DNA from: Anastrepha obliqua
Lineage: Eukaryota > Arthropoda > Insecta > Diptera > Tephritidae
Length of the DNA stretch: 64,000 nucleotides
Assembly (NCBI RefSeq): GCF_027943255.1
Contig: NC_072893.1
Location: 61,350,001-61,414,000, forward strand
Reading direction: 5' to 3'
The notes beneath the pieces were generated by a model. It searched no databases and had not been told where the DNA came from. It saw only the letters and a list, made by a program, of their open reading frames with translations. Below, piece by piece: positions 45,001-54,895 of the stretch (its first letter is position 1; every line of letters begins with the position of its first letter). The translations under genes and the position numbers were made by a program.

Positions 45001-45721
45001 GTGATATTAATTTTCGAAAAATTTTTTTTTCAATAGCTCATACTGAGACTATATTCATAAGGAGTAAAATTCCATTTGAATTTTTCCTTTCAGACAACCT
45101 GGAGCTGAGTTATCGTGGCGGCCAGCGACCAGGAATTTTCATAGAAATTTCACCTCGAGCGTTGTTAAAGCCATAATTTTCCAGAAAATCTACCAAAAAT
45201 TGAAGTTGATTTTATATAATGCATAATAAATATGGCTGTAAATTTTCCAAAAGATTCAACTGATAGCTTTCCAAATAAAAATTCGTAAAAAACCGTATTT
45301 ATTGTGTATTTTTTGAAATGGGAATCCCCCTTTAATCACAGCTGTGGCAACCTAACAAAAGAAAAATAAACTGAACTCAAATCAGTTGACTTAGAGCTTC
45401 ACCTTGCGTTTGTTCCGGGAACTTTCTGATCAAGGTGATATATAGTGTAAATAATTTTGTAATCCTAATAATAAGATAATTGCCACTAAAGAAGATAAAA
45501 GTTGATTGGGTCTTTCCGAGCGAAGTTCAAGGAAGAGCAGCCGAAAATTTTAATCAATTGACCTGAAGCGTGGGACTATATTTAATACAAGTATAATAAG
45601 ATAGTACTTTAGGAACCAGCATTAACACCGATAATAATGACAGCCTGGAAATCCAACATAGAAACTTTCTTGCCAACAGGTGGTACCTGGGACTCAGTAG
45701 GCAATTGATTAGTAAAACTAA
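45001..45721. other. No recognisable gene
   Basis: AT-rich; a weak LINE-like trace may precede 45722. Confidence 0.4.
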
Positions 45722-46200
45722 CAGAACAAACTAACATCCACAAGGCTCTAATCATGCCCGACCTAACATATGGCGCAGAAGCGTGGACGATGACAACATC
45801 CGATGGAGCGACGCTTGGAGTGTTTGAGAGAAAGATTCTGCGAAAGATTTTTGGACCTTTGCACGTTGGCAACGGCGAATATCGCAGGCGATGGAATGAT
45901 GAGCTGTATGAGTTTTACGACGACATAGACATAGCACAGCGAATAAAGATCCAGCGGCGTCGTAGGCTGGGTCATGTCGTCCGAATTTATACAAATGTTC
46001 CGACTCTGAAAGAATTCGATGTGGTACCAGTTGGGGATGGCAGAGGAAGACGAAGACCTCCTCTGCGTTGGAAAGATCAGGTGCAGAAGGACTTGACTTC
46101 ACTTGGTGGGTCCAACTGGCGACGGTTAAAACGAGTGGCGCGCTTTGTTAAACTCGGCCAAAATCGCGTAAGCGGTTATCGCGCCAATTAAGAAGAGAAG
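45722..46200 (+). mobile_element. LINE (RTE/CR1-like) 3' end
   Basis: One open frame of 145 codons (45754-46191): LTYGAEAWTMTTSDGATLGV, FERKILRKIFGPLHVGNGEY, RRWNDELYEFYDDIDIAQRI, RRLGHVVRIYTNVPTLKEFD, RPPLRWKDQVQKDL, ending YRAN then TAA. This is the RT-distal C-terminal domain with its natural stop. The 3' end is CGCGCCAATTAAGAAGAGAAG; CGCGCCAATTA is also the last unique block of the SINE family here. RT and endonuclease are absent by 5' truncation. Related to 24050-25115. Confidence 0.8.
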
Positions 46201-46216
46201 ATAATACGATAGTCAA

Positions 46217-46680
46217 GTCCTCCCATGAACCAATTTTAAAAATTAGTTTTTGTAAATTTTCGCCACTTTTGAGGGCTTCTGGTCCATAGTGCTGTGTTAG
46301 GGTTAGAAGATTTACACAATTTTGTTCTATAACTTTTGTCAATTTTAAAGCAATATAATAAATCTCGTCCATATTGGTAAAAAAACGTGTACAAAAATAT
46401 GTGTGAGGTTTGGCCGTGTCTTGATTAAGCACATAAACCTTCGTATTCGCCAATTGTGGCTGTTTGTCGACGACTCGGTCGATAGCCTGCTTCAATCTGA
46501 TCAGTTGTTGCGAGTAGAGGCTCGAATTGCGTATTTGGCCCAATGGACGATTCCCTTACATTCTCCTCAAACATACAGCAAAGTGCCCTTGGTTGTTTAT
46601 CATCGACTTAACCAAGAATTGTTCGGCTTCTCACAATTAAAAAAAATTTCCACTAGCAGATTTTGCTACTAATCTTCCGG
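46217..46680 (-). mobile_element. Mariner C-terminal fragment
   Basis: Minus frame reads SSLYSQQLIRLKQAIDRVVD, QPQLANTKVYVLNQDTAKPH (second Asp intact), then skips the SPDLAPSDYHLF region, so the third Asp is deleted, and resumes in the last helix (IALKLTKVIEQNCVNLLTLT). Matches mauritiana/cecropia-like mariners, the same type as the N-terminal fragment at 28774. It abuts the end of the preceding LINE in opposite orientation. Confidence 0.75.
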
Positions 46681-47317
46681 ATACTCATTTTTTCCTTAGC
46701 CTTCTCCCCGTGCGTAAGTTGCACTCAATCGCTCTACCGCGTGGAGGCCCCTTGCTTCTGTTAACAAGAGTCTGCTTGTTATCGTTCAAGTAGACGTTAA
46801 ATATGCAACTTTATGTAAAACAAATGATTTTTCTGTTGAATCTTTAAACATTGCAATTTAAGTCCTTGCCTTGCTTGTCTTTACATACTCGGTCTTCTAT
46901 GCCCACCACTGTACATAGCATATGCCGAAATACACGCATATACATTCATACATACATACGTGCGTGTTACATTTTCGTTTGCTCAGTGCAATTTCGTTTA
47001 CTGCATTTGGCGTAAAGTCGAGATTTATTTCGTTCACTTTACTTTTTGATTGAATTCTATTGACATTTCAAGCTGTTTTTGTATTGGCGCCACAAGTCCA
47101 TTGACTCGGTGTAACTGTCAATAGCTCGTTGGTTTATAGCACCCGTTCAAAGTGAAACACGATGGGATAAAAAAAGTAAGTAAAATAAAATTGAATAGTA
47201 AGTATTTCAAAAATTGTAAGCCTTGAAAAAAGAAAAAAGGAATTTCTTCAAAAATATTGAATTTCTAATATATAATAGTGAAACTAAATTTCTTTTGGTG
47301 GTACACAGGTATATATA
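46681..47317. other. No recognisable gene
   Basis: Nothing recognised; a GC-richer patch at 46700-46770 is not a tRNA. Confidence 0.4.
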
Positions 47318-47754
47318 AAGGGTGATCAATTTAGAGGTATCGGATTTTAAATTGAAGTAAAACAACGAAACTTCATTTTGATTGCGCAATCTTTATTATT
47401 TTTGTGTAGAACCATTCATGATATTTATTTTTTAAAGATAATTCGATAGATAGATAATAAACGAAGCAAGTTGGTTTTACACAAAGCATTTAGGCTCTTC
47501 TCATCTTTACATTAAAATGAGACTCAACGCTGAACACCATAAGTTGGCCTGCCCACGCCATGAACACTTTTCACAGAGCGTCGATGTACGTAATATAATT
47601 GAACGATTTGTAAACGTTGTTGAGGCATAAGACTTTCCATTATGAAATATCAAAAAATGCTGAAAAAATATATGTATATAGTTTGACCGTAGTCGCGCGT
47701 GATCTGCCCGAAAAATCCTATTGGAAAAAGTACCTCCAATCTGATTACACTTTT
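47318..47754. mobile_element. Tc1/mariner-type MITE or remnant
   Basis: Left end AAGGGTGATCAATTTAGAGG (TA before it) pairs with the degraded right end AGTACCTCCAATCTGATTACAC followed by a T-run (about 47730-47754). 437 bp with no catalytic motif; overlapping frames are non-coding. The GGGTGATCAATTTAGAGGTA end is of a type I associate with insect Tc1/mariner relatives. Confidence 0.6.
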
Positions 47755-47999
47755 TTTTTTTTGTTTTTTTTTTGTCGGGACAGACTATCAAGTGCAGCAC
47801 TCAGACACAATTAAATCCCTTGCCTTTTTTTTAATTTTCTTTATAATCTACTCGACCTCCGAAGAAATCTGAGTAGGCGGAGCAGACGCACAGAAAGTGG
47901 AACAGGTGGGGACAGGAGGAACTGCGACAGTCCGTCGGACATGACAGCTAACATCAGTTTTGTCCATCTGCAGACACTCTCAACCTGCCAAGCTCGCTT

Positions 48000-48560
48000 G
48001 TGGGTTAGAGTAACCCGTTTGCTAACCGTGGCTTTGATGACTACAGAAGGGAGTAGCAGAACGGGCTCCAGGCCAAGGAAGTTGGCCTCTTAGCTTAGGC
48101 AGAACGAGTCCATCAAGCTTTCTCCTTCTGGTGATGAGGACAATGCCAGTCTTGGTGGGATTTGCCGATATCCCATTCGCACAGCACCAAGTGTCAATCA
48201 TATCCAGAGTTTTCTGCACTTTCCTGCAGATGTTCATAAGCGTATGGCGTGCTACCAAACAGGCAAGTCGCCCGCATATGCTTGTGCGTAGACTCCCGAG
48301 TCGTTTAAGGTAGTGAGCAGAAGATCGATCACAATGCACCAGAGCAATGAAGACACCACACCTCTATTCACCCCCTAGACTTGGGGGCGTCACGTCAAGG
48401 TCCCACAACGCGCCCCTAAACTTCTGCCAGCCTGTTTTTCTGGAGTTTCTAGAGCGCAATGTCGCCTCCTCGCCACACTGAAACTCAATGCACCTGTGGT
48501 CTGAGCACGAATCTTTGGCAAGGACTGTTCAGTTCTTGATTAACCCGCGGATGATACCTA
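48000..48560 (-). mobile_element. RNase H-type LINE fragment, endonuclease end fused to RT
   Basis: Minus strand from 48560: KDSCSDHRCIEFQCGEEAT and RNSRKTGWQKFRGALW (C-terminal part of the endonuclease and linker), a stop, then from 48339 a fragment of RT: LMNICRKVQKTLDMIDTWCC, ANGISANPTKTGIVLITRRR and KLDGLVLPKLRG. The central RT including the YADD motif is deleted. After 48110 the sequence diverges from the expected KYLGV block. Confidence 0.7.
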
Positions 48561-48964
48561 TGTCCACAACAATCGAAAAGTGAGGTTTTGTTAACCGCTG
48601 TGTATAGAAAGATCTTGCAACCGTTCATTTTGCTGTAGTTCATACATTTTTTTTCTGGTATGAAAAAACCATCTCACGTGTCAACTGTCCGGAGTGGATA
48701 ACAATCAGTACATAATTTCTTAATTTCACAAATTTCATTCATTGCTTATATTGGCCGAATATACGTACAGGTAGTTCTGGCAACGTAAAACCTACCAGCC
48801 TAACACCGCTTGCACTATCTTTCGAACAATGGGTTGTGTTGCAAGCTATGGAGCAGCTCCGGTTCTTGTAGCCGATTGCATTCATATCGTATATTCCACT
48901 GAAATAATTAATAATTCTATTTTCTAAAAACCACTAAAAACCTTACAAAATCACGCTTGGAACA
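48561..48964. other. No recognisable gene
   Basis: Region downstream of the COX6C-like gene; nothing recognised. Confidence 0.4.
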
Positions 48965-48975
48965 TTTATTTTATT
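48965..48975 (-). promoter_or_regulatory. Polyadenylation signals of the COX6C-like gene
   Basis: Two overlapping AATAAA hexamers on the minus strand, about 50 nt past the stop codon; position fits a compact 3' UTR. Confidence 0.65.
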
Positions 48976-49023
48976 TAATTTGTTATAGTTGCAAATGAAA
49001 AATGTACCAATACGATTTTCAGT

Positions 49024-49399
49024 TTACTTTTTCTTCTTTTTGTCCGCATCACCATTTTCTTCATCCTTCAATGAACAAGGCGGACAGGAATGCAGGTAAC
49101 CGCCCTCTGCCATGCGCATAAATGACTTATCCGCATCATAATTGCTTAAATAACGAAAAAAGAATATTTACGGAAATAAATGAAAAGTAAATAATGCCAA
49201 ATATTTTGAAAAAATTTGCTAACTTATAAAAATTGCGATATTTCTTCTTGCGTTGCTTATTATGCAACAGGTTGAAAGTTAAGCCGGCAAACAAGGCGGA
49301 TGCGACCGCAACCGTTATGTTGCGTAGCGCCATCTGACGATGATTGTTAAATAGTTGTGGAGGCAACTTGGCTGGGGCCTTTGATTTTTGCTTGCTCAT
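49024..49399 (-). CDS. COX6C: Cytochrome c oxidase subunit 6C-like protein (two exons)
   Basis: Exon 1 is 49399-49224, intron 49223-49145 (79 nt, GTTAGC...TTTAAG), exon 2 49144-49024, stop TAA at 49026-49024. Splicing gives 98 residues. Features: basic N terminus (MSKQKSKAPAKLPPQ), one hydrophobic membrane segment at about 24-45 (NITVAVASALFAGLTFNLL), a basic RKKKYRNFY stretch at 50-58, then NYDADKSFMRMAEGGYLHS: the FYxxYDADxxFxxMxxxGxxxS signature of COX6C. Known role: small single-pass subunit of respiratory complex IV in the mitochondrial inner membrane. Human COX6C has about 75 residues; this one has an extra C-terminal CPPC, acidic patch and five lysines. ATG 49399 is chosen because an upstream in-frame ATG lies within a probable 5'-UTR intron. 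The coding sequence is intact. It could be a paralogue rather than the main copy. Confidence 0.88.
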
Positions 49400-49422
49400 C
49401 TTTTTACTTGCGACGTGTTCAA

Positions 49423-49478
49423 CTATAAATGAAGGGAGATGAAATTTGAAGGGTGAGACCTGCAAAGCAGTCACCTAC
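49423..49478 (-). other. Probable 5'-UTR intron of the COX6C-like gene
   Basis: Donor AAG|GTAGGT (GT at 49478-49477; an alternative GTAAGG starts at 49483) and acceptor TTTATAG ending at 49423, 24 nt before the ATG. Inferred from splice-site sequence only. Confidence 0.45.
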
Positions 49479-49499
49479 CTTACGCTTGTGCAGCTATGC

Positions 49500-50397
49500 G
49501 CTTGAAGGTAATTCTTTAATTCGCTTTTATCAAATTAATTGAGATTGCAATTTACTTTAGGCTCGCGTCATTCGTAGAAAAGTCTGTAATTGAAATAAAT
49601 TTTTTGAAGTTCTGTGTTTTGATTTTTCAGTTGTGCAAATAAGAAAAACTTATGACAACAAGTGGTTTTGATGTTTTTGAATGTAGCCCAGTGACACAAA
49701 TGCCAAAAGCTATTTGTAATTTAATTGTAGAAATGATTCAATTACAATTATTCAAAATAATTATTAAAGCTTTACTCACTTCTGACATTACATTTTCGAC
49801 ACTCCCTCACAAAAGATTGCATTTAAGAAGAAGAAAGTGGAAAAAAATTTAGTCCCTTTTAGTAAAAATGGTGGCAAAAAAGTGGTTTTTATTTTCATTT
49901 AACGACTTACATACGTCCAGAACTCTCAAAAAATCGATTTTTTTTACAGATTATTATCCTTTATAGTTTTAGGCGTATTTCTTTGGAAGTCGATTGCAAA
50001 AACTCCCCATAGATACAAAGTTATGGTAGAAAATGTAACTGCCCGACGAGAGTTTGATGCGCACAGGTAGCTGTTCTTCGTTTGAGGCATCTGGTCTCGA
50101 GCGAAATGCACTTGAAAGCTTACACTCGTTTTTCTTGAAACTACTTTATCCGGCACGGTCTGCATGATAACTCATACAGTTTCTAATATTTTTTGATGCG
50201 ATTTTTTTTTAATATTTGCAAGTGTTTTCTCTATAATCTGTCGAGTCGGATTTTGATATTTTTATTAAAAATTTTTATAAACATAATTAAAGTGTGACAT
50301 TTATGACATAAATGGACAACGTAAATCTATTTTATATATGAACATATGTATTTATATGTATAAATAAATGTATGGTAAAAATAGAAGAGAAGAATAG
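49500..50397. other. Upstream of the COX6C-like gene; no other gene
   Basis: AT-rich; a promoter presumably lies near 49500 but I see no clear TATA box or initiator. Confidence 0.4.
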
Positions 50398-50398
50398 A

Positions 50399-50706
50399 TG
50401 GCGGCCGCCACAGCCGTATGGGTTGGTGCATGACTACCATTCGGAATACACAGAGAGAACGTAGGTTCGAATCTCGGTGAAACACCAAAATTAAAAAACA
50501 CATTTTTCTAATAGCGGTCGTCCCTCGGCAGGCAATGGCAAACCGCTGAGTGTATTTCTGATATGAAAAAGCTCCTCATAATTAAAAATATCTGCCATTC
50601 GGAGTCGGCTTCCTCCATTTGTGGAACAACATCAAGACGCACACCACAAATAGGAAGAGGAGCTCGGCCAAACACACAAAAAGGGTGTACGCGCTAATTA
50701 TATACC
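50399..50706 (+). mobile_element. tRNA-derived SINE, copy 6
   Basis: Best preserved head: A box CAGCCGTATGGG (50411-50422), B box GGTTCGAATCTC (50464-50475). Body GCAGGCAATGGCAAACCGC, GAGTGTATTTCTGATATGAA, ATCTGCCATTCGGAGTCGGC, ACATCAAGACGCACACCACA, GAGCTCGGCCAAACAC and GGGTGTACGCGCTAATTATA. A segment (CTGTAGGTCC-like) after the GTCGGCTT block is missing. Confidence 0.9.
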
Positions 50707-51144
50707 TATATAAAAATAGAAGTTATTAGCAGAAATTTTCAATAATGACTTTTAATCGAAAAATGGTTTCACTGAATCCAGTAATCATATTTTGCTTTTC
50801 GAGTTATTAAGCAATTAACAAATCGCGTATAGCTTTACATAAATCGATAGCAAAACTTTAAATGCATTTTTCTCAAAACTATGTTTTTTGAACTGGTGAT
50901 CACTGTGACTTAAAAATCGCTTGGTAGATTTCAATAAAATTTATACTGCTTTTGAAAAACAACAGAAAACAGAAACAGAATTTTTTTTTTCAAAAATTTC
51001 GATTTTTTTAAATAATCAATAGTCGGTTTTTTTCTCGAAAATCTGAAAAATATATCCTGAGGCTGCCATATTGCTAATTTAAAAAAAAAAAAAAAAGCTT
51101 CGGTCTGGCACAAGATCACCTATTAATAATTGAATTGAATTGAT
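50707..51144. other. No recognisable gene
   Basis: AT-rich with an A17 run at 51078-51094. Confidence 0.4.
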
Positions 51145-52620
51145 TGAAGCCGGGCTGGAAGCTGACGAATACACAATGGGCGTGGACATTGGGGGGCTTT
51201 TGATAATGGCACTTTCGGCTCAATATGTTCTTCTGCCGAACGACAAGGAGTTAATCAAACCATTTTAAAGTGGATATATTCCATGCTCTCTGAGAGGCTG
51301 TTAACCGCTGGTTAGAGCGGTGACGAACAAATCACAGCCAGGGCCAAGCAAGGATGTTCCCAAGGGGGTGTTCTTTCTCCGTTGCTGTGCTGCTTGGTCG
51401 TAGACTCTCTACTAGTGGAGATGCAGGAACTCGATGTCTGTGCGCTAACATCGGATAAATCCCTAAGAAGGCTTTGCACGAAAGTGCAGAGGATTCTGGA
51501 CAAAATTGATGACTGGTGCATGAGACAAGGTCTTTCCGTTAATCAGAACAAAACAACCATAGTCTTGTTTACGAGAAAACGGAAATTGGATGGACTCAGC
51601 CTTCCAACCCTGAAAGCTGTGACACTTGGTCTTTGCGGTGAAGTTAAATATCTAGGAGTAATTTTGGATAAGAAACTGACTTGGGAGACAAACGTTTCAC
51701 TGAAGATGAATCGCGCATTGAGGATTTTTCAGCAATGGCGTAGAGCCTTTGGTAAAACTTGGGGTCTGAAACCTGCTGTGGTCCTATAGATATACACAGC
51801 ACTTATCAAACCAATCATCACTTACGCTTTTGTGGTTTGGTGGCGACGGAGCATGGTTAAGTCCACAATCCGAGAACTATACAGGCTGCAAAGAAGTGTA
51901 TGTTTATACATTATGGGTGCCATGAGTACAATCTCTGGTGATGCCCTAAATGCTATGCTTGATTTGCTCCCCCTGGATCTTAAGATACAACAGGAAGCAA
52001 TAAAAGCAATGTGTATACTCCATAAATATGGTTTCTGGCACGAAGACGGAACTTCGGGATACAGAGAAATCTTTAAGTTGCTATCTGAGCAGTATCCACT
52101 GTTTTTGGCACCTAAAGATGACCTGATACCCATAAAAAACTAGAAAAACTTGGTAGAAAAGACATTTGGTTGATGATCGGTATTATTCTAGACACAACTC
52201 GTGGGATCAACATATGACCACCATTGGAATCATTGAGGATCCGATGTGCCTGTATTACTTAGAGGAGGCGTATACCACTGAGGACATTCTCTGTGAGTGT
52301 CCTGCCTTTGCTAGAGCACGGCTACGAGTTTTGGGTTCCGATGTCACGAGAATGAGTAATATTCGTTCTCTAAAACTGAAGGATATTTACAGATTTGCCA
52401 AAGAATCTACAAAATACACTCAGGACTAACTACCTTTGTCTCTGTCTCTATTCTTTCGTATCTCTTTTTCTGATACTTTTCTCCTTTCTCATTGACTATC
52501 TACCCTCTTTCCAGAGCTTTAAATACAATGGGCTTTTTAGCCTGAGTGTTTTAGGAGCCACCAAGTCTCCTGGCGTTCCTTGGCTCGAGCTTTTCAAATT
52601 TCAATTTCAATCTATTCATA
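51145..52620 (+). mobile_element. I-like LINE, RT region with internal deletions
   Basis: Plus frames: SICSAAERQGVNQTILKWIY, ITARAKQGCSQGGVLSPLLC, LVVDSLLVEMQEL, then LRRLCTKVQRILDKIDDWCM, RQGLSVNQNKTTIVLFTRKR, EVKYLGVILDKKLTWETN (51382-51789); a frame change; LYRLQRSVCLYIMGAMST and LLPLDLKIQQEAIKAM (51832-52143); then the C-terminal knuckle DPMCLYYLEEAYTTEDILCE (52166-52429). The YADD palm motif is missing between LLVEMQEL and LRRLC, and the RNase H domain is missing at about 52143-52170. The 3' trailer to about 52620 includes GGGCTTTTTAGCCTGAGTG. Dead copy. Confidence 0.82.
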
Positions 52621-52927
52621 AAACGAATTTCTCTTGTTCGATTGATTTTAGATGAATCTCCAAGGACTTATGATGACCACCGCAAGCGATAACTTTTACA
52701 ATTATTAACTTTTTGTTTTGAAATTTTGCTAAAGTCAAGTCGAAATGTGATGTATTAAGGCTATGTTTTTTTTTGTAAAATAAAGCAATTGACTAGCAAA
52801 AAAAAAATTATAATCTGTTAATTGACTAAAACTAAGCTTTAATCATACTTATATGTATCTTTCTTTACTACGATTGCCTACGTAAGTTCCGAGTTTTGAT
52901 CCCCAAGTCACGATTTTTCGTAGACTA
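52621..52927. other. No recognisable gene
   Basis: AT-rich; nothing recognised. Confidence 0.4.
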
Positions 52928-53400
52928 CTAGGTTGTTCAATGAGTTTTGCGGTTCGATAAGAGAGGGCGTTGATACTAGCCTTATAATTTTTTTATTTTA
53001 TTGGCGCACTCTTCATCTCAACGTATGTATGTTGAGTTTCATTTTAATCCATCTATTCATTCTTTGATTACCAGCCATTAGTACCACCGTGTCGCAGTAT
53101 TTTCTACAATGGAAAAAATCGAGTATTGTCCGATGATTGAATTTCTATCTTTGCTAGGCAACGGAAAGGAGTTTTTGCCATCAATTAGTATAGTAAAAAG
53201 ATGGGTTGCCTAATTTTAACGTGGTTGTACAAGACTTGAAGATGATCGATGTCAAGTACGTCCAAAAACAGCAACAACACCAGAGATCCTAGAAAAACAC
53301 AAGAAATAGTATAGGAACATCGGCAACTGACTAAAACAGCTTTAGTAAAAGCCCGCGGCATCTCATTGGGCAATGTAAAAAATATTTTGATTGAAGTATT
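52928..53400 (+). mobile_element. Mariner 5' half
   Basis: Left end CTAGGTTGTTCAATGAGTTT, a 180-bp leader, then ATG 53109 with MEKIEYCPMIEFLSLLGNGK, PSISIVKRWVA and LEDDRCQVRPKTATTPEILE: the N-terminal DNA-binding region of a mauritiana-like mariner. Stops from 53209 on. It ends where a minus-strand mariner piece begins. Confidence 0.7.
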
Positions 53401-53404
53401 GGAT

Positions 53405-53540
53405 TTTCCGGCCATTTGCGACGTACAGCATCTCTCAAACACTTCAAAATGGATAAATAATATTCTTTATTGACTGTCTGGCCCGATGGCAGGTACTCAT
53501 GGTGCACTACGCCTTGGCAATTGAGGAAAACAGTCAACAT
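53405..53540 (-). mobile_element. Mariner core fragment, opposite strand
   Basis: Minus frame 53540-53405: MLTVFLNCQGVVHHEYLPSG, QTVNKEYYLSILKCLRDAVR, RKWPE. This is the stretch between the first and second Asp of a mariner like the one at 41060. It is joined head-on to the preceding plus-strand N-terminal piece. Confidence 0.7.
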
Positions 53541-53854
53541 CCCCTTCCCGGTACGTTTTGATCATAAGGTATATACATATATATATATATGGCGATCATA
53601 TGATGACCGCTGTTGAGGAAAATATTATATCAGGCGATGCTCAGAGCCAAGGCGCATTCATTAAAGGTGGTGGCGCTCGACGAACATTCATAGAAAAATC
53701 TCAACAAAAAAAGCAGAAGAGAAAAACAAAAGTTGGAGCTAGACGATTGTGCGGATGGAACGGCTTTCCGTCATTTTATTTCCGGCTGTACCCTGCGAAT
53801 GAAAAAAAAAAACGGCTAATCAATCAACAAAGGGGGTGAAGCGCTAGTTACAAA
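53541..53854. other. No recognisable gene
   Basis: (TA)n run at 53573-53590; a lysine-rich 93-codon frame at 53558-53839 is composition-driven. Confidence 0.4.
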
Positions 53855-54895
53855 CGGTTTTCCAAAAGCAGGTGTTATTTTGAATAGCCCGCTATTTCGG
53901 TAGATATCACTTTTGAAGCTGTCATTTTTTGATATCTGACAAGTAGGAACTACGCCATTAATAAAAATGGAACGGTATACACTTAAACAACGCACTGAAA
54001 TTATTAAAATTCACTATAAAAATGGTGAAAATTTGACAGAGACGGTTCGTAAAACTCGAACCTTTTGGGTAATCGTGAAGCACCTTGTCGGACCGTAATA
54101 CAGACAGTCGGTTCCCACGACAGTCGGTTCTACGTTACCGGCAAAGGACTGTCACTTCAGCAGCATTCCCCATATATGCATGGGGATTGTTTATGCTGCC
54201 AACAACAACCGTAATACAGAAATTGCTGAAAAAATTCAAGCTGTTGGGACAAGTTAGTGATGTGAAGAATAAAATCCGTGCTCGTTGCTCAAGAACAACC
54301 GAAAGTATTGCTGTTGTAGCCGAAAGTGTTGAAGGAAACCCAGGTTTGTCCATTGCTCGTCGTTCTTTGGAATTGGGCATTCCAAAAACGTCATTACACC
54401 GTATTTTGCATAAAGATTTGGGTCTTAAGGCTTATAAAGTCCAGCTAACAAAAGAACTCAAGCCGGCCGATCATCAACAATGTCGTGTCTTTGCTGATTG
54501 GGTCGTTGAAATGCATGGAAATGATCCGGAATTCCATCGAAAAATCATCTTGAGTGATGAGGCCCATTTCCACCTCGGTGGCTTCGTCAACAAGCAAAAT
54601 TGTCGGAACTGGGGCGCAGAAAATCAAAGAGTTATTGTTGAAAAGCCTCTTTATCCTCAACGTATGACTGTTTGGTGCGGGTTATGGTCCGGCGGAGTCA
54701 TTGGACCATACTTCTTCGAAAATGAAGCTGGATCAACAGTTACGGTGAATGGATTGCGTTATCGAGAGATGGTTAACGATTTTTTATGGCCGGAATTGGA
54801 TGGTATTGATCTGGAAAGCGTTTGTTTTCAACGAGACAGCTCTACGTGCCACACAAGCAACGAAACCATTGATCTTTTACGGGAATAACACCTCT
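53855..54895 (+). mobile_element. DD41D mariner-like element, 3'-truncated, interrupted
   Basis: ATG 53967: MERYTLKQRTEIIKIHYKNG and ENLTETVRKTR, stop at 54098; the reading is interrupted by the structured retroposon (54105-54207). Afterwards the frame to 54888 gives VIQKLLKKFKLLGQVSDVKN, RRSLELGIPKTSLHRILHKD (HTH), LTKELKPADHQQC, KIILSDEAHFHLGGFVNKQN (first Asp), RMTVWCGLWSGGVIGPYFFE, YREMVNDFLWPELDGIDLES, VCFQRDSSTCHTS (second Asp) and ETIDLLRE, then ends. The third Asp and right inverted repeat are gone. The 267-codon frame beginning at 54085 is therefore a chimera of retroposon and transposase, not a native protein. Confidence 0.88.
54105..54207 (+). mobile_element. Short structured retroposon, copy 2
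   Basis: 103-bp insertion flanked by a perfect 13-bp direct repeat ACCGTAATACAGA (54092-54104 and 54208-54220). Pairings: GACAGTC 54119-54125 with GACTGTC 54147-54153; GCAGCAT 54160-54166 with ATGCTGC 54193-54199; TCCCCAT 54167-54173 with ATGGGGA 54180-54186. Compared with copy 1 it lacks the CCGGAT/ATCCGG hairpin and has a duplicated CAGTCGGTTC at its 5' end. Tail is AACAACA. It interrupts the DD41D transposase gene. Confidence 0.8.

Noticed and set aside
46690..46775. Possible tRNA gene
   Set aside because: GC-rich patch lacks a B box and a cloverleaf pairing.
53558..53839. 93-codon lysine-rich plus frame
   Set aside because: Starts in a (TA)n tract and matches nothing recognisable.
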